The notes under the pieces are model-generated. The model did no database searches. It saw nothing but the letters and a program-made list of their open reading frames with translations, and was not told where the DNA came from. This document shows, in pieces, positions 51,427-59,279 of a stretch of 64,000 nt of DNA (positions are counted from its first letter, which is position 1; each line of letters opens with the position of its first letter). Source of the DNA: Martinezella tropici (GTDB lineage Bacteria; Pseudomonadota; Alphaproteobacteria; Rhizobiales; Rhizobiaceae); NCBI GenBank assembly GCA_000799755.1, contig JUHI01000007.1, forward strand, positions 248,001 to 312,000, given 5' to 3'. Both the position numbers and the translations under genes were made by a program.

Positions 51427-51828
51427 GGGAACGGACCGATATGTGTGTTTGGCGCGCCGGTGCCGGTGTCGGGATCGAGCTCGGAATCTCGCGCAAGGGG
51501 GTTGCAGGCTGATAGCCGATGGCCGCGGCACGGTCAAAATCGATCTGCTGAAAACAGCAATCAATTTTTCTTCACCGACACAAGGAGCACCGCGAAAGCT
51601 TGGAAAAGCTGATCCACCATCGATCCCTTGGTCTGCGAAAGCAGCAGATGCTCAAATTTTGATCCGAGCGGAAGGACGCGACAGGGCAAGTAGAGACTAT
51701 GCCATCATTAAATGACTGCAAATCCGGCATTTTTCGCCAAGGCGAAATTCGTAAGGGCAACTGCGCATAGTTCTTGCATTGTCAAAACTGTTGTATTCAA
51801 ATGGTAAAAAAATACGGGGACCGCACCT
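51427..51828. other. Intergenic region upstream of the ATP-grasp cassette
   Basis: 402 bases with no supported gene. It holds the divergent control regions of the EamA gene and the ATP-grasp cassette. Near the right end CTTGCATTGTCAAAACTG followed by TTGTATTCAAAT (about 51774-51803) could be a -35/-10 pair for the cassette, about 25-30 bases before the TTG start at 51829. Confidence 0.4.
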
Positions 51829-53238
51829 TTGGCATTTGATGAAATGATAACTGCGGATGAAAATCCGCGCGCGCCTTACGAGAAATACTTCGAGTGGTAC
51901 TCAGGCCAGGATAGAGGCCATCTCATTGCCAAATCCCGCGATGCGGAAACGATCTTCCGAAAAACGGGCATCACCTTCGCGGTCTACGGACACGCAGACT
52001 CCTCCGAAAAGCTCATTCCCTTCGACATCATCCCCCGCATCATATCAGGCCGCGAATGGCGCAAGCTCGCCCAGGGCATCGAACAGCGGGTCATTGCCCT
52101 CAACGCCTTCCTCGACGACATCTATCACAAGCAGGAAATCATTCGCGCCGGCCGCGTCCCGCGCGAGTTGATTGAGAAGAACGACGCCTTCCTGCCTGAA
52201 ATGATCGGCTTTCGCCCGCCCGGCGGCGTCTACACCCACATCGTCGGCACCGATATCGTGCGTACCGGCGAAGACCAATTCTACGTGCTGGAGGATAATG
52301 CCCGCACGCCGTCCGGTGTCAGCTACATGCTGGAAAACCGCGAAACGATGATGCAGATGTTCCCGGAGCTGTTTCACCAGAACAAGGTGCAGCGCGTCGA
52401 GGACTATCCGCTGCTGCTGCGCCAGAGCCTGGCATCGCTTGCCCCTCCCGGCTGCAAGGGCAAGCCGCGCGTCGCAGTCCTCACTCCGGGTATCTACAAC
52501 TCAGCCTACTACGAACACTCCTTCCTCGCCGACATGATGGGCGTGGAGCTGGTCGAAGGCTCAGATCTGCGCGTCATCGACGGCAAGGTAAAGATGCGCA
52601 CGACGCGCGGCTACGAGGCGATCGACGTGCTCTATCGCCGCGTCGACGACGATTTCCTCGATCCCCTCACCTTCCGCCCGGATTCCGCGCTCGGCATTCC
52701 CGGCATCATGGACGTCTACCGCGCCGGCAATATCACCATCGCCAACGCACCCGGCACCGGCATTTCCGACGACAAGGCGATCTATTCCTACATGCCCGAG
52801 ATCGTCGAATTCTACACTGGCCGCAAGCCGATCCTTGAAAACGTGCCGACATGGCGCTGTTCCGAGCCGGATAGCCTCAAATATGTGCTCGATAACCTTG
52901 CCGATCTCGTCGTCAAGGAAGTCCATGGCTCCGGCGGTTACGGCATGCTGGTGGGACCGACGGCGACGAAGAAGGAGCGGACGGCTTTTGCCGAAAAGCT
53001 CAAGAGCAAGCCGAACAACTACATCGCGCAGCCAACCCTTTCGCTCTCGACCGTGCCGATCCTGGTCAACAAGGGGATTGCCCCGCGGCATGTCGATCTG
53101 CGACCCTATGTCCTCGTCTCCGACAAGGTGCGGATCATCCCCGGCGGGCTGACCCGCGTGGCGCTGAAGGAAGGCTCGCTGGTGGTCAACTCCAGTCAGG
53201 GCGGCGGCACCAAAGACACCTGGGTTCTGGAGGACTGA
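51829..53238 (+). CDS. Circularly permuted ATP-grasp protein (DUF404/DUF407, CP_ATPgrasp_2)
   Basis: A 469-residue protein with the permuted ATP-grasp pattern: DDIYHKQEIIRAGRVPRELI, PSGVSYMLENRETMMQMFPELF, GPFHPDxxxR-like LRVIDGKVKMRTTRGYEAIDVLYRR, and NAPGTGISDDKAIYSYMPEIV in family form. The end has VRIIPGGLTRVALKEGSLVVNSSQGGGTKDTWV features. ATP-grasp enzymes ligate carboxylates to amines or thiols; for this family the substrates are not established. It heads a tight three-gene unit. The start is TTG at 51829 (ATG at 51844 is an alternative). Confidence 0.9.
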   Translation: MAFDEMITADENPRAPYEKYFEWYSGQDRGHLIAKSRDAETIFRKTGITFAVYGHADSSEKLIPFDIIPRIISGREWRKLAQGIEQRVIALNAFLDDIYHKQEIIRAGRVPRELIEKNDAFLPEMIGFRPPGGVYTHIVGTDIVRTGEDQFYVLEDNARTPSGVSYMLENRETMMQMFPELFHQNKVQRVEDYPLLLRQSLASLAPPGCKGKPRVAVLTPGIYNSAYYEHSFLADMMGVELVEGSDLRVIDGKVKMRTTRGYEAIDVLYRRVDDDFLDPLTFRPDSALGIPGIMDVYRAGNITIANAPGTGISDDKAIYSYMPEIVEFYTGRKPILENVPTWRCSEPDSLKYVLDNLADLVVKEVHGSGGYGMLVGPTATKKERTAFAEKLKSKPNNYIAQPTLSLSTVPILVNKGIAPRHVDLRPYVLVSDKVRIIPGGLTRVALKEGSLVVNSSQGGGTKDTWVLED

Positions 53239-53244
53239 TCGGAC

Positions 53245-54186
53245 ATGCTGGGAAGAACCGCGAATGGCCTCTACTGGATGTTCCGTTACATCGAGCGCGC
53301 CGAAAACATAGCCCGCCTTGTCGATGCCGGCCAGCGCATGTCGCTGACGCGCAGCGACGCTGCCGATGACGACTGGGACGGCGTGCTGCAGAGCGCCGGC
53401 GTGCGCGAAGCCTATGGCGAAGTGCATGACAAGATGACGGGCGCCGATGCGATCGACTACCTGATGCGCGATCGCTCCAATCCATCGAGCGTCATGTCCT
53501 GCATCGAATATGGCCGCAACAATGCCCGCATGGTGCGCACGGCACTGACCCGGGATACCTGGGAAGCCACCAACGAATGTTGGATCGAGCTGAAGTCGCT
53601 GCTCGGCAAGAAGCTGAAAACCGCCGAGCTGCCCGAGACGATCGATGTCATCAAGCAGCGCGCCGGACTGATCCGCGGCGCCTTCCACGGTTCGATGCTG
53701 CGCAACGAGCTCTATAATTTCGCCCGTATCGGCACCTTCATCGAACGGGCCGACAATACGGCCCGCATCCTCGACGTCAAATATTACGTGCTGCTGCCAT
53801 CCGTCTCGCATGTCGGCTCCTCGCTCGACAATGCGCAGTGGGAATCGATCCTGCGCTCGGTGTCGGCGCACCGGGCCTATAAATGGGCCTACGACCCCGA
53901 ATACACGCCGGCCAATATTGCCGACTTTTTGATCCTCAACGGCCAGATGCCGCGATCGCTTGCCTATTGCTACGACAAGATCGTCAGCAACATGGGCTAT
54001 CTCGGTGCCGAATACGAAAGGCGGCTGCCAGCGCACGAAACAGCCGAAGCCATCCGCCAGTCGCTGCAGAAACTGACGATCAAGCGCATCATGGACCAAG
54101 GCCTGCATGAGTTCCTTGAGGATTTCGTCGCCCGTAACAACCAACTGGGCGCCGAGATCTCCGATGGCTATCGGTTCTACGAATAG
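53245..54186 (+). CDS. Alpha-E domain protein (DUF403)
   Basis: A 313-residue all-helical protein. The N-terminal signature LGRTANGLYWMFRYIERAEN and the internal FARIGTFIERADNTARILDVKYYVLL are repeated helical motifs rich in Glu and Arg, the hallmark of the alpha-E fold. It begins 6 bases after the ATP-grasp gene. Genomic surveys always find it with a permuted ATP-grasp gene and a transglutaminase-like peptidase; it may be the platform or substrate-binding partner for peptide ligation. Biochemistry is unknown. Confidence 0.9.
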   Translation: MLGRTANGLYWMFRYIERAENIARLVDAGQRMSLTRSDAADDDWDGVLQSAGVREAYGEVHDKMTGADAIDYLMRDRSNPSSVMSCIEYGRNNARMVRTALTRDTWEATNECWIELKSLLGKKLKTAELPETIDVIKQRAGLIRGAFHGSMLRNELYNFARIGTFIERADNTARILDVKYYVLLPSVSHVGSSLDNAQWESILRSVSAHRAYKWAYDPEYTPANIADFLILNGQMPRSLAYCYDKIVSNMGYLGAEYERRLPAHETAEAIRQSLQKLTIKRIMDQGLHEFLEDFVARNNQLGAEISDGYRFYE

Positions 54187-54198
54187 GCGGGCGATATC

Positions 54199-55026
54199 AT
54201 GAGACTGACGATCAGCCATATTACCGAATACCGCTACGACGACCCCGCTCAGTTCTCCCTGCAGCGGCTACACCTGACGCCGCTGACCGGCGTCGGGCAG
54301 ACCGTCACCGACTGGAAACTGACCGTCGAAGGTGCCAAGCCCGAAGTGGAGTATGACGACCAGTTCGGCAATCGCGCCACGCTCGTTTCCCTCGATGGAC
54401 AGCAGGATAAGACGAGGATCATCGCCTCTGGCGAAGTTGAAACCCAGGATCTCAACGGCGTCATCGGGCTGCATCAGGGCTTCAGCCCGCTCTGGCTCTA
54501 CCTGCGGGAATCACCGCGCACCAAGGCCGGCAAGCTGACCAAGGAGCTGTTGCGCAGCCTCTCCGGCGACAACGAACTCGGCAAGATGCACGCGCTGATG
54601 AAGGCAATCCACGAAACCGTGGAATACAAGCCGGGCACCAGCAATACCGAAACCACGGCGGAGCAGGCTCTGGAGGCGAAAAGCGGTGTCTGCCAGGACC
54701 ACGCCCATATCTTCCTCGCAGGCGCTCGCGCATTGCGCATCCCCGCCCGCTATGTCTCAGGCTATCTGATGATGGAAGGCAAGAACGAGCAGGCCGCCAC
54801 GCATGCCTGGGCCGAAGCGCATATTCCCGGCCTCGGCTGGGTCGGCTTCGACCCGGCCAATGACGTCTGCCCCGATGCCCGCTATGTCCGCATCGCGACG
54901 GGCCTCTGCTATCGCGACGCAGCCCCGGTCTCCGGCATGCGGATCGGCACCCCCGGCGAGACCCTGACCGTCAAAGTCACCGTGGCAAGCCAGGGGCAGA
55001 GTCAAAGCCAAAGTCAGAGCCAGTAG
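54199..55026 (+). CDS. Transglutaminase-like cysteine peptidase of the ATP-grasp/alpha-E cassette
   Basis: A 275-residue protein. The N-terminal bacterial transglutaminase-like domain (YRYDDPAQFSLQRLHLTPL) is followed by the core with Cys165 (SGVCQDHAHIF), His202 (ATHAWAEAHIP) and Asp218 (GFDPAND), a complete triad. No signal peptide is seen, so it acts in the cytoplasm. It ends with a low-complexity SQGQSQSQSQSQ tail encoded by 6-base repeats near 54996-55023. It lies 12 bases after the alpha-E gene. The proteasome-like peptidase that often closes such cassettes is not here. Confidence 0.9.
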   Translation: MRLTISHITEYRYDDPAQFSLQRLHLTPLTGVGQTVTDWKLTVEGAKPEVEYDDQFGNRATLVSLDGQQDKTRIIASGEVETQDLNGVIGLHQGFSPLWLYLRESPRTKAGKLTKELLRSLSGDNELGKMHALMKAIHETVEYKPGTSNTETTAEQALEAKSGVCQDHAHIFLAGARALRIPARYVSGYLMMEGKNEQAATHAWAEAHIPGLGWVGFDPANDVCPDARYVRIATGLCYRDAAPVSGMRIGTPGETLTVKVTVASQGQSQSQSQSQ

Positions 55027-55039
55027 ACGCAAGCGCTGC

Positions 55040-55261
55040 TCAACAAAAGACGTCGGCGTTGCTCCCTCGCCGTCCTCGAGAATCGCGCGACTGCAAAGTC
55101 AAAACGAGACGCGACGGCGATGGAGCAGGCCAAAATATTGGCCTCATCTGCAAACAGCAATCTCCAACTATCCCACCATCGGCAGTTTGCATGGACCGCA
55201 CGAGAAGGCTCGCGACCAAGCGCGAGACCGCTAGCGCCTTCTTTTTCACTTCGTCGCTCAT
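55040..55261 (-). CDS. Possible short gene, divergent from ridA
   Basis: An ATG at 55261 with a very strong ribosome site (AGGAGGAGG) opens a 73-codon frame (MSDEVKKKALAVSRLVASLL..., ending SNADVFC). The first 30 residues look helical; the rest is not protein-like. I recognise no family. It lies where a divergent repressor gene would be expected, next to the triple palindrome, so it may be the stump of a deleted or frame-disrupted regulator. Confidence 0.35.
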   Translation of the reverse strand: MSDEVKKKALAVSRLVASLLVRSMQTADGGIVGDCCLQMRPIFWPAPSPSRLVLTLQSRDSRGRRGSNADVFC

Positions 55262-55299
55262 AGGAAGCCTCCTCCTGATCGATCTTCTCCTAAATTCAC

Positions 55300-55362
55300 A
55301 TACGCGGCGTATATTAATTTGACATACGGTGCGTATCTGCATTATTAACATACGCGCCGTAT
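55300..55362. promoter_or_regulatory. Triple palindromic operator upstream of ridA
   Basis: Three 13-bp near-identical palindromes: ATACGCGGCGTAT (55300-55312), ATACGGTGCGTAT (55324-55336) and ATACGCGCCGTAT (55350-55362), each preceded by CAT/ACAT and spaced 24 and 26 bases start to start, all in an AT-rich background. Half-site is ATACG/CGTAT. Size and symmetry fit a TetR- or GntR-type dimer operator. The middle copy falls between the candidate -35 and -10 elements. Confidence 0.7.
55319..55348 (+). promoter_or_regulatory. Candidate ridA promoter
   Basis: TTGACA (55319-55324), 18-base spacer, TATTAA (55343-55348). The second palindrome lies inside the spacer, and the first and third flank the promoter, so a bound repressor would block polymerase. 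Confidence 0.55.
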
Positions 55363-55434
55363 ATAAATTAGACGGCAAAGAGATAGCGCTCCGCTTGTCG
55401 GAAGCGATTTAACGACCAGGAAGAAAGATCAAAA

Positions 55435-55833
55435 ATGACCCAGCGCGAAGCAATCTTTCCCGCAAACAGGCATGCACTTTATGAGGAACACGGCTATTCG
55501 GCCGCCATTCGATCCGGCGATCTTCTGTTCGTTTCCGGACAGGTCGGCAGCCGCTCCGATGGAACGCCGGAGGCCGATTTCGAACAGCAGGTCCGCCTGG
55601 CCTTTGAAAACCTCAAAGCGACGCTTCAGGCAGCCGGCTGCACATTCGGTGACATCGTGGATGTGACGACCTTTCACACCGATCCCGAGAAGCAATTCGG
55701 AGCCATCATGGCCGTCAAGCAGCAGATCTTCAGCGAGAAGCCTTATCCGAACTGGACCGCGATCGGCGTCAATTGGCTCGCTGGCTTCGATTTCGAGATC
55801 AAGGTCATCGCCCGCATCCCTTCCCAAGCGTGA
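55435..55833 (+). CDS. RidA family protein (YjgF/YER057c/UK114)
   Basis: A 132-residue protein. SGDLLFVSGQVGSRSDGTPE, VRLAFENLKATLQAAGCTFGDIVDVTTFHTDPEK and WTAIGVNWLAGFDFEIKVIARIP are the RidA pattern. The canonical RidA arginine (in the ...RxAVxVxxLPxG... region) is replaced by WTAIGVNWLAG, so it belongs to a paralogous subgroup rather than the archetypal enamine/imine deaminase. AGGAAGAAAG precedes the ATG. Expression should be governed by the palindromes upstream. Confidence 0.88.
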   Translation: MTQREAIFPANRHALYEEHGYSAAIRSGDLLFVSGQVGSRSDGTPEADFEQQVRLAFENLKATLQAAGCTFGDIVDVTTFHTDPEKQFGAIMAVKQQIFSEKPYPNWTAIGVNWLAGFDFEIKVIARIPSQA

Positions 55834-55924
55834 TTCCTTGCCGCGAAGATCCCCGTCTCCGCAGGAAATCAGCGATCTCGAAACCGCGCGATCGATCTGT
55901 GGCAAGGGATATTCCGGAATGCAA

Positions 55925-55954
55925 AAAGGGGTGGGGCTTTCGCTCCACCCCTTT
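55925..55954 (-). terminator. Rho-independent terminator of the chvE-ggu operon
   Basis: A 10-bp perfect stem (55925-55934 with 55945-55954), extended by one or two pairs inward, with a short loop. On the minus strand it is followed by five T (55927-55923, complement of the A-run) and lies 17 bases after the dehydratase stop. Confidence 0.88.
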
Positions 55955-55971
55955 CAATTCAAATCGTCAGC

Positions 55972-57717
55972 TTAGTGGCTGTCGCGGTTGTTCGGGATTT
56001 CCGAGCCGCGCGGGCCGACCAGGAAGTCGAGGTCGGCGCCGGTGTCGGCCTGCATGACCGACTTCACGTAGAGACCGCCATAGCCACCGTTGAGCGGCTT
56101 GACCGGGGAAACCCAGGCGGCGCGGCGCTTTGCCAGTTCCTCGTCCGACACTTCGAGCTGAATGGTGCGGGCGGGAACGTCGACGGCGATGATATCGCCG
56201 TTCTGGACCAACGCCAGCGGGCCGCCATCGGCGGCTTCAGGTGCGGTGTGCAGAATGACGGTGCCATAGGCTGTGCCGGACATGCGCGCATCGGAAATGC
56301 GGATCATGTCGGTGATGCCCTTCTTCAGCACCTTCGGCGGCAGACCCATATTGCCGACTTCGGCCATGCCCGGATAACCCTTCGGGCCGCAATATTTCAA
56401 CACCATGACGCAGTTCTCGTCGATGTCGAGATCGTCGCGGTTGATGCGGGCGTGGTAATCCTCGATGCTTTCGAAGACGACGGCGCGGCCCTTGTGCTGC
56501 ATCAGATGCGGCGACGCGGCCGACGGCTTCAAGACAGCGCCCTTCGGAGCGAGATTGCCGCGCAGAACGGCAATGCCGCCCGACTGCGTCAGCGCCTTCT
56601 CACGCGGCACGATGACGTCGTCATTGTAGTTGACGACATCCTTGACGCCGGCCCAGATGCTTTCGCCCGTCACGGTGATCGCATCCTTGTGCAGCAGGCC
56701 CATTTCGCCGACCGCCTTGATGACGACAGGCAGGCCGCCGGCATAGTAGAACTCTTCCATCAGGTGCTTGCCCGATGGCTGTAAGTTAACGATCGTCGGG
56801 ACTTCGCGGCCGAGACGATCCCAATCGTCGAGCGACAGATCGACACCGATGCGACCCGCCAGCGCCAGTAGGTGCAGGACGGCATTGGTCGAACCGCCGA
56901 CGGCGCCGTTGACGCGGATGGCGTTCTCAAAGGCTTCCTTGGTCAGGATATCCGAAGGCTTCAGGTCTTCCTTGACCATGTCGACGATGCGGCGGCCTGA
57001 CAGTTGCGAGATGACACGACGGCGCGCATCGACCGCCGGGATGGCGGCATTGCCTGGTAGCGTCATGCCGAGGGCTTCGGCCATCGACGCCATCGTCGAG
57101 GCCGTACCCATGGTCATACAGCTGCCGGCCGAGCGGGCCATGCCCTGCTCCGCATCCATGAATTCATCCAGCGACATCTCGCCGGACTTCACCATTTCCG
57201 AGAACTGCCAGATCGCCGTGCCGGAGCCGACATCCTTGCCACGCCACTTGCCGTTCAGCATCGGGCCGCCGGAAACGAGAATGACCGGGATATCGACGGA
57301 GGCAGCCCCCATCAGCAGGCTCGGCGTGGTCTTGTCGCAGCCGCCGAGCAGCACGACGCCATCGACCGGATTGCCGCGGATCGCCTCTTCCACATCCATG
57401 GCAGCGAGATTGCGGAACATCATGGCCGTCGGGCGCAGCGTGCTTTCGCCGACCGAGAAGACCGGGAATTCGACAGGAAAGCCGCCGGCTTCGTAAACGC
57501 CGCGCTTCACGCGCTCGGCAAGATCGCGCAGATGCGCGTTGCAGGGCGTCAGCTCCGACCAGGTGTTACAGATGCCGATGATCGGACGGCCGTCGAACGT
57601 ATCGGCCGGCAGGCCCTGGTTCTTCATCCAGGAGCGGTGCATGATCGCGTTCTTGCCGGTGCCGCCGAACCAATCGTAGGAACGCAGCTTGCGCGGCCAT
57701 TCAGCTTTCTTTTTCAT
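55972..57717 (-). CDS. IlvD/Edd family sugar-acid dehydratase (L-arabinonate/D-xylonate dehydratase type)
   Basis: A 581-residue dehydratase that begins MKKKAEWPRKLRSYDWFGG, closely resembling the characterised L-arabinonate dehydratase of Rhizobium leguminosarum. The Fe-S cysteines lie in GICNTWSELTPC, LLGGCDKTTPS (whose Lys is carbamylated in homologues) and AGSCMTMGTAS. It would convert a pentonate to a 2-keto-3-deoxy acid. It is the last gene of the operon after the semialdehyde dehydrogenase. The exact sugar acid (arabinonate, xylonate or fuconate) cannot be decided by sequence alone. Confidence 0.9.
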   Translation of the reverse strand: MKKKAEWPRKLRSYDWFGGTGKNAIMHRSWMKNQGLPADTFDGRPIIGICNTWSELTPCNAHLRDLAERVKRGVYEAGGFPVEFPVFSVGESTLRPTAMMFRNLAAMDVEEAIRGNPVDGVVLLGGCDKTTPSLLMGAASVDIPVILVSGGPMLNGKWRGKDVGSGTAIWQFSEMVKSGEMSLDEFMDAEQGMARSAGSCMTMGTASTMASMAEALGMTLPGNAAIPAVDARRRVISQLSGRRIVDMVKEDLKPSDILTKEAFENAIRVNGAVGGSTNAVLHLLALAGRIGVDLSLDDWDRLGREVPTIVNLQPSGKHLMEEFYYAGGLPVVIKAVGEMGLLHKDAITVTGESIWAGVKDVVNYNDDVIVPREKALTQSGGIAVLRGNLAPKGAVLKPSAASPHLMQHKGRAVVFESIEDYHARINRDDLDIDENCVMVLKYCGPKGYPGMAEVGNMGLPPKVLKKGITDMIRISDARMSGTAYGTVILHTAPEAADGGPLALVQNGDIIAVDVPARTIQLEVSDEELAKRRAAWVSPVKPLNGGYGGLYVKSVMQADTGADLDFLVGPRGSEIPNNRDSH

Positions 57718-57739
57718 AGTCTCAGTACCTTTTGCGCCA

Positions 57740-57765
57740 CCCGGGCCGCCTCGTTCGCGCCCGGG
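57740..57765 (-). other. Intercistronic hairpin, aldehyde dehydrogenase / dehydratase
   Basis: A 7-bp GC stem (57740-57746 with 57759-57765) lies in the 63-base junction. It is one of a series of hairpins at junctions of this operon. Confidence 0.5.
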
Positions 57766-57780
57766 CCTTGAAATCGATGG

Positions 57781-59214
57781 TCAGGCCAGCGTGTAGGCGG
57801 TCTTGACCGTGGTGAAGAACTCGGCGGCATATTTGCCCTGCTCGCGCGGGCCGAAGGACGAACCCTTGCGGCCGCCGAACGGCACGTGGAAGTCGACGCC
57901 TGCCGTCGGCAGGTTGACCATCACCATGCCCGCTTCCGCGTTGCGCTTGAAATGCGTCGCATGCTTGAGGCTGGTCGTGGCAATGCCGGAGGACAGGCCG
58001 AACGGCGTGTCGTTGGCGACAGCGAGCGCTTCGTCGTAATCCCTAACGCGGATAACGGCAGCAACCGGCCCGAAGATCTCTTCGCGGCTGATGCGCATCT
58101 GGTTCGTCGCCTCGGTGAAGAGCGTCGGCTGCAGGTAGAAGCCGGGCGTGTCGCGGTTGACGAGCTCGCCGCCGAAGGCAAGCTTGGCGCCTTCCTGCCG
58201 GCCGATCTCGATATAATCAGTATCCGTCTTCAGCTGCTTGGCATCGACGACGGGGCCGATATGGGTGCCCGACTTCATGGCGTTGTCGACGTTGAGCGTC
58301 TTTAGTCTCTCTGTCAGCGCCGCCACGAACTTGTCGTGAATGCCTTCGGTCACGATCAGGCGCGACGAGGCCGTGCAGCGCTGGCCGGTCGAGAAGAAGG
58401 CGGAATTGGCGGCGGCTTCGACGGCTACGGTCAGATCGGCATCGTCAAGCACGACCATGGGGTTCTTGCCGCCCATTTCGAGCTGGCACTTGCGGCCATG
58501 CTCGACGGAGGACAACGCCACGCGCTTGCCGGTCCCGACCGAACCGGTGAAAGTGATGCCCGAAAGAACCGAGCTGTCGAGCATGGCCTGGCCGACGACA
58601 GAACCCTTGCCCATGACGAGGTTCAACACGCCCTTCGGCAGGCCGGCGCGATTGAGGATATCGACAATCGCCCAGGAGCAGCCGGGCACCAGATCGGCCG
58701 GCTTGAAGACGATGGTGTTGCCGTAGCAGAGCGCCGGCGCGATCTTCCACGCTGGGATGGCGATCGGGAAGTTCCAGGGCGTGATGATGCCGATGACGCC
58801 GAGCGGCTCGCGGGTGATCTCGACGCCGATGTTCGGGCGCACGGACGGCAATATCTCGCCCGCCAGGCGCAGCGCCTCGCCGGCAAAAAATTCGAAGATC
58901 TGCGCCGCACGGATCGTCTCGCCGATCGCCTCCGGCAACGTCTTGCCCTCCTCGCGGGCGAGCAGCGCGCCGAGTTCGTCCTTGCGGGCCAAGATTTCCT
59001 CGCCCGCCTTCTTCAGGATCGTATGGCGCTCCAGAATGCCGGAGCGCGACCAGGTCGGAAAGGCGGCCTTCGCCGCTGCGATCGCATCCGCGACATCCTG
59101 TGTGCTCGCGCTCGCATAGAGGCCGACGACCTCGTTCGTATCCGACGGATTGATGTTTTCGCTGCCGTTCGCTCCGGTCCACTCGCCGGCGATCAAATTC
59201 TGATGAATGGTCAT
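57781..59214 (-). CDS. NAD(P)-dependent aldehyde dehydrogenase, probable 2,5-dioxovalerate (alpha-ketoglutaric semialdehyde) dehydrogenase
   Basis: A 477-residue ALDH. The catalytic Cys is in FFSTGQRCTASSRLIV, the general-base Glu in LEMGGKNPMVVLDD, and NAD-binding ITPWNFPIAIPAWKIAPAL and FTGSVGTGKRVA are clear. It most resembles KGSA dehydrogenases (GAGFHVPFGGRK region seen as GVDFHVPFGGRKGSS), the last step of the oxidative pentose (Weimberg-type) pathway giving 2-oxoglutarate. It lies between gguC and the sugar-acid dehydratase gene, which supports that role. Confidence 0.87.
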   Translation of the reverse strand: MTIHQNLIAGEWTGANGSENINPSDTNEVVGLYASASTQDVADAIAAAKAAFPTWSRSGILERHTILKKAGEEILARKDELGALLAREEGKTLPEAIGETIRAAQIFEFFAGEALRLAGEILPSVRPNIGVEITREPLGVIGIITPWNFPIAIPAWKIAPALCYGNTIVFKPADLVPGCSWAIVDILNRAGLPKGVLNLVMGKGSVVGQAMLDSSVLSGITFTGSVGTGKRVALSSVEHGRKCQLEMGGKNPMVVLDDADLTVAVEAAANSAFFSTGQRCTASSRLIVTEGIHDKFVAALTERLKTLNVDNAMKSGTHIGPVVDAKQLKTDTDYIEIGRQEGAKLAFGGELVNRDTPGFYLQPTLFTEATNQMRISREEIFGPVAAVIRVRDYDEALAVANDTPFGLSSGIATTSLKHATHFKRNAEAGMVMVNLPTAGVDFHVPFGGRKGSSFGPREQGKYAAEFFTTVKTAYTLA

Positions 59215-59246
59215 GGCGTCATGCCTTCCTGGATCGTGTTGGAAAC

Positions 59247-59271
59247 GCCCGGCCTATCCCTATGGCCGGGC
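59247..59271 (-). other. Intercistronic hairpin, gguC / aldehyde dehydrogenase
   Basis: A perfect 8-bp GC stem (59247-59254 with 59264-59271) with a 9-base loop fills most of the 65-base junction. Confidence 0.55.
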
Positions 59272-59279
59272 TTGACGAA

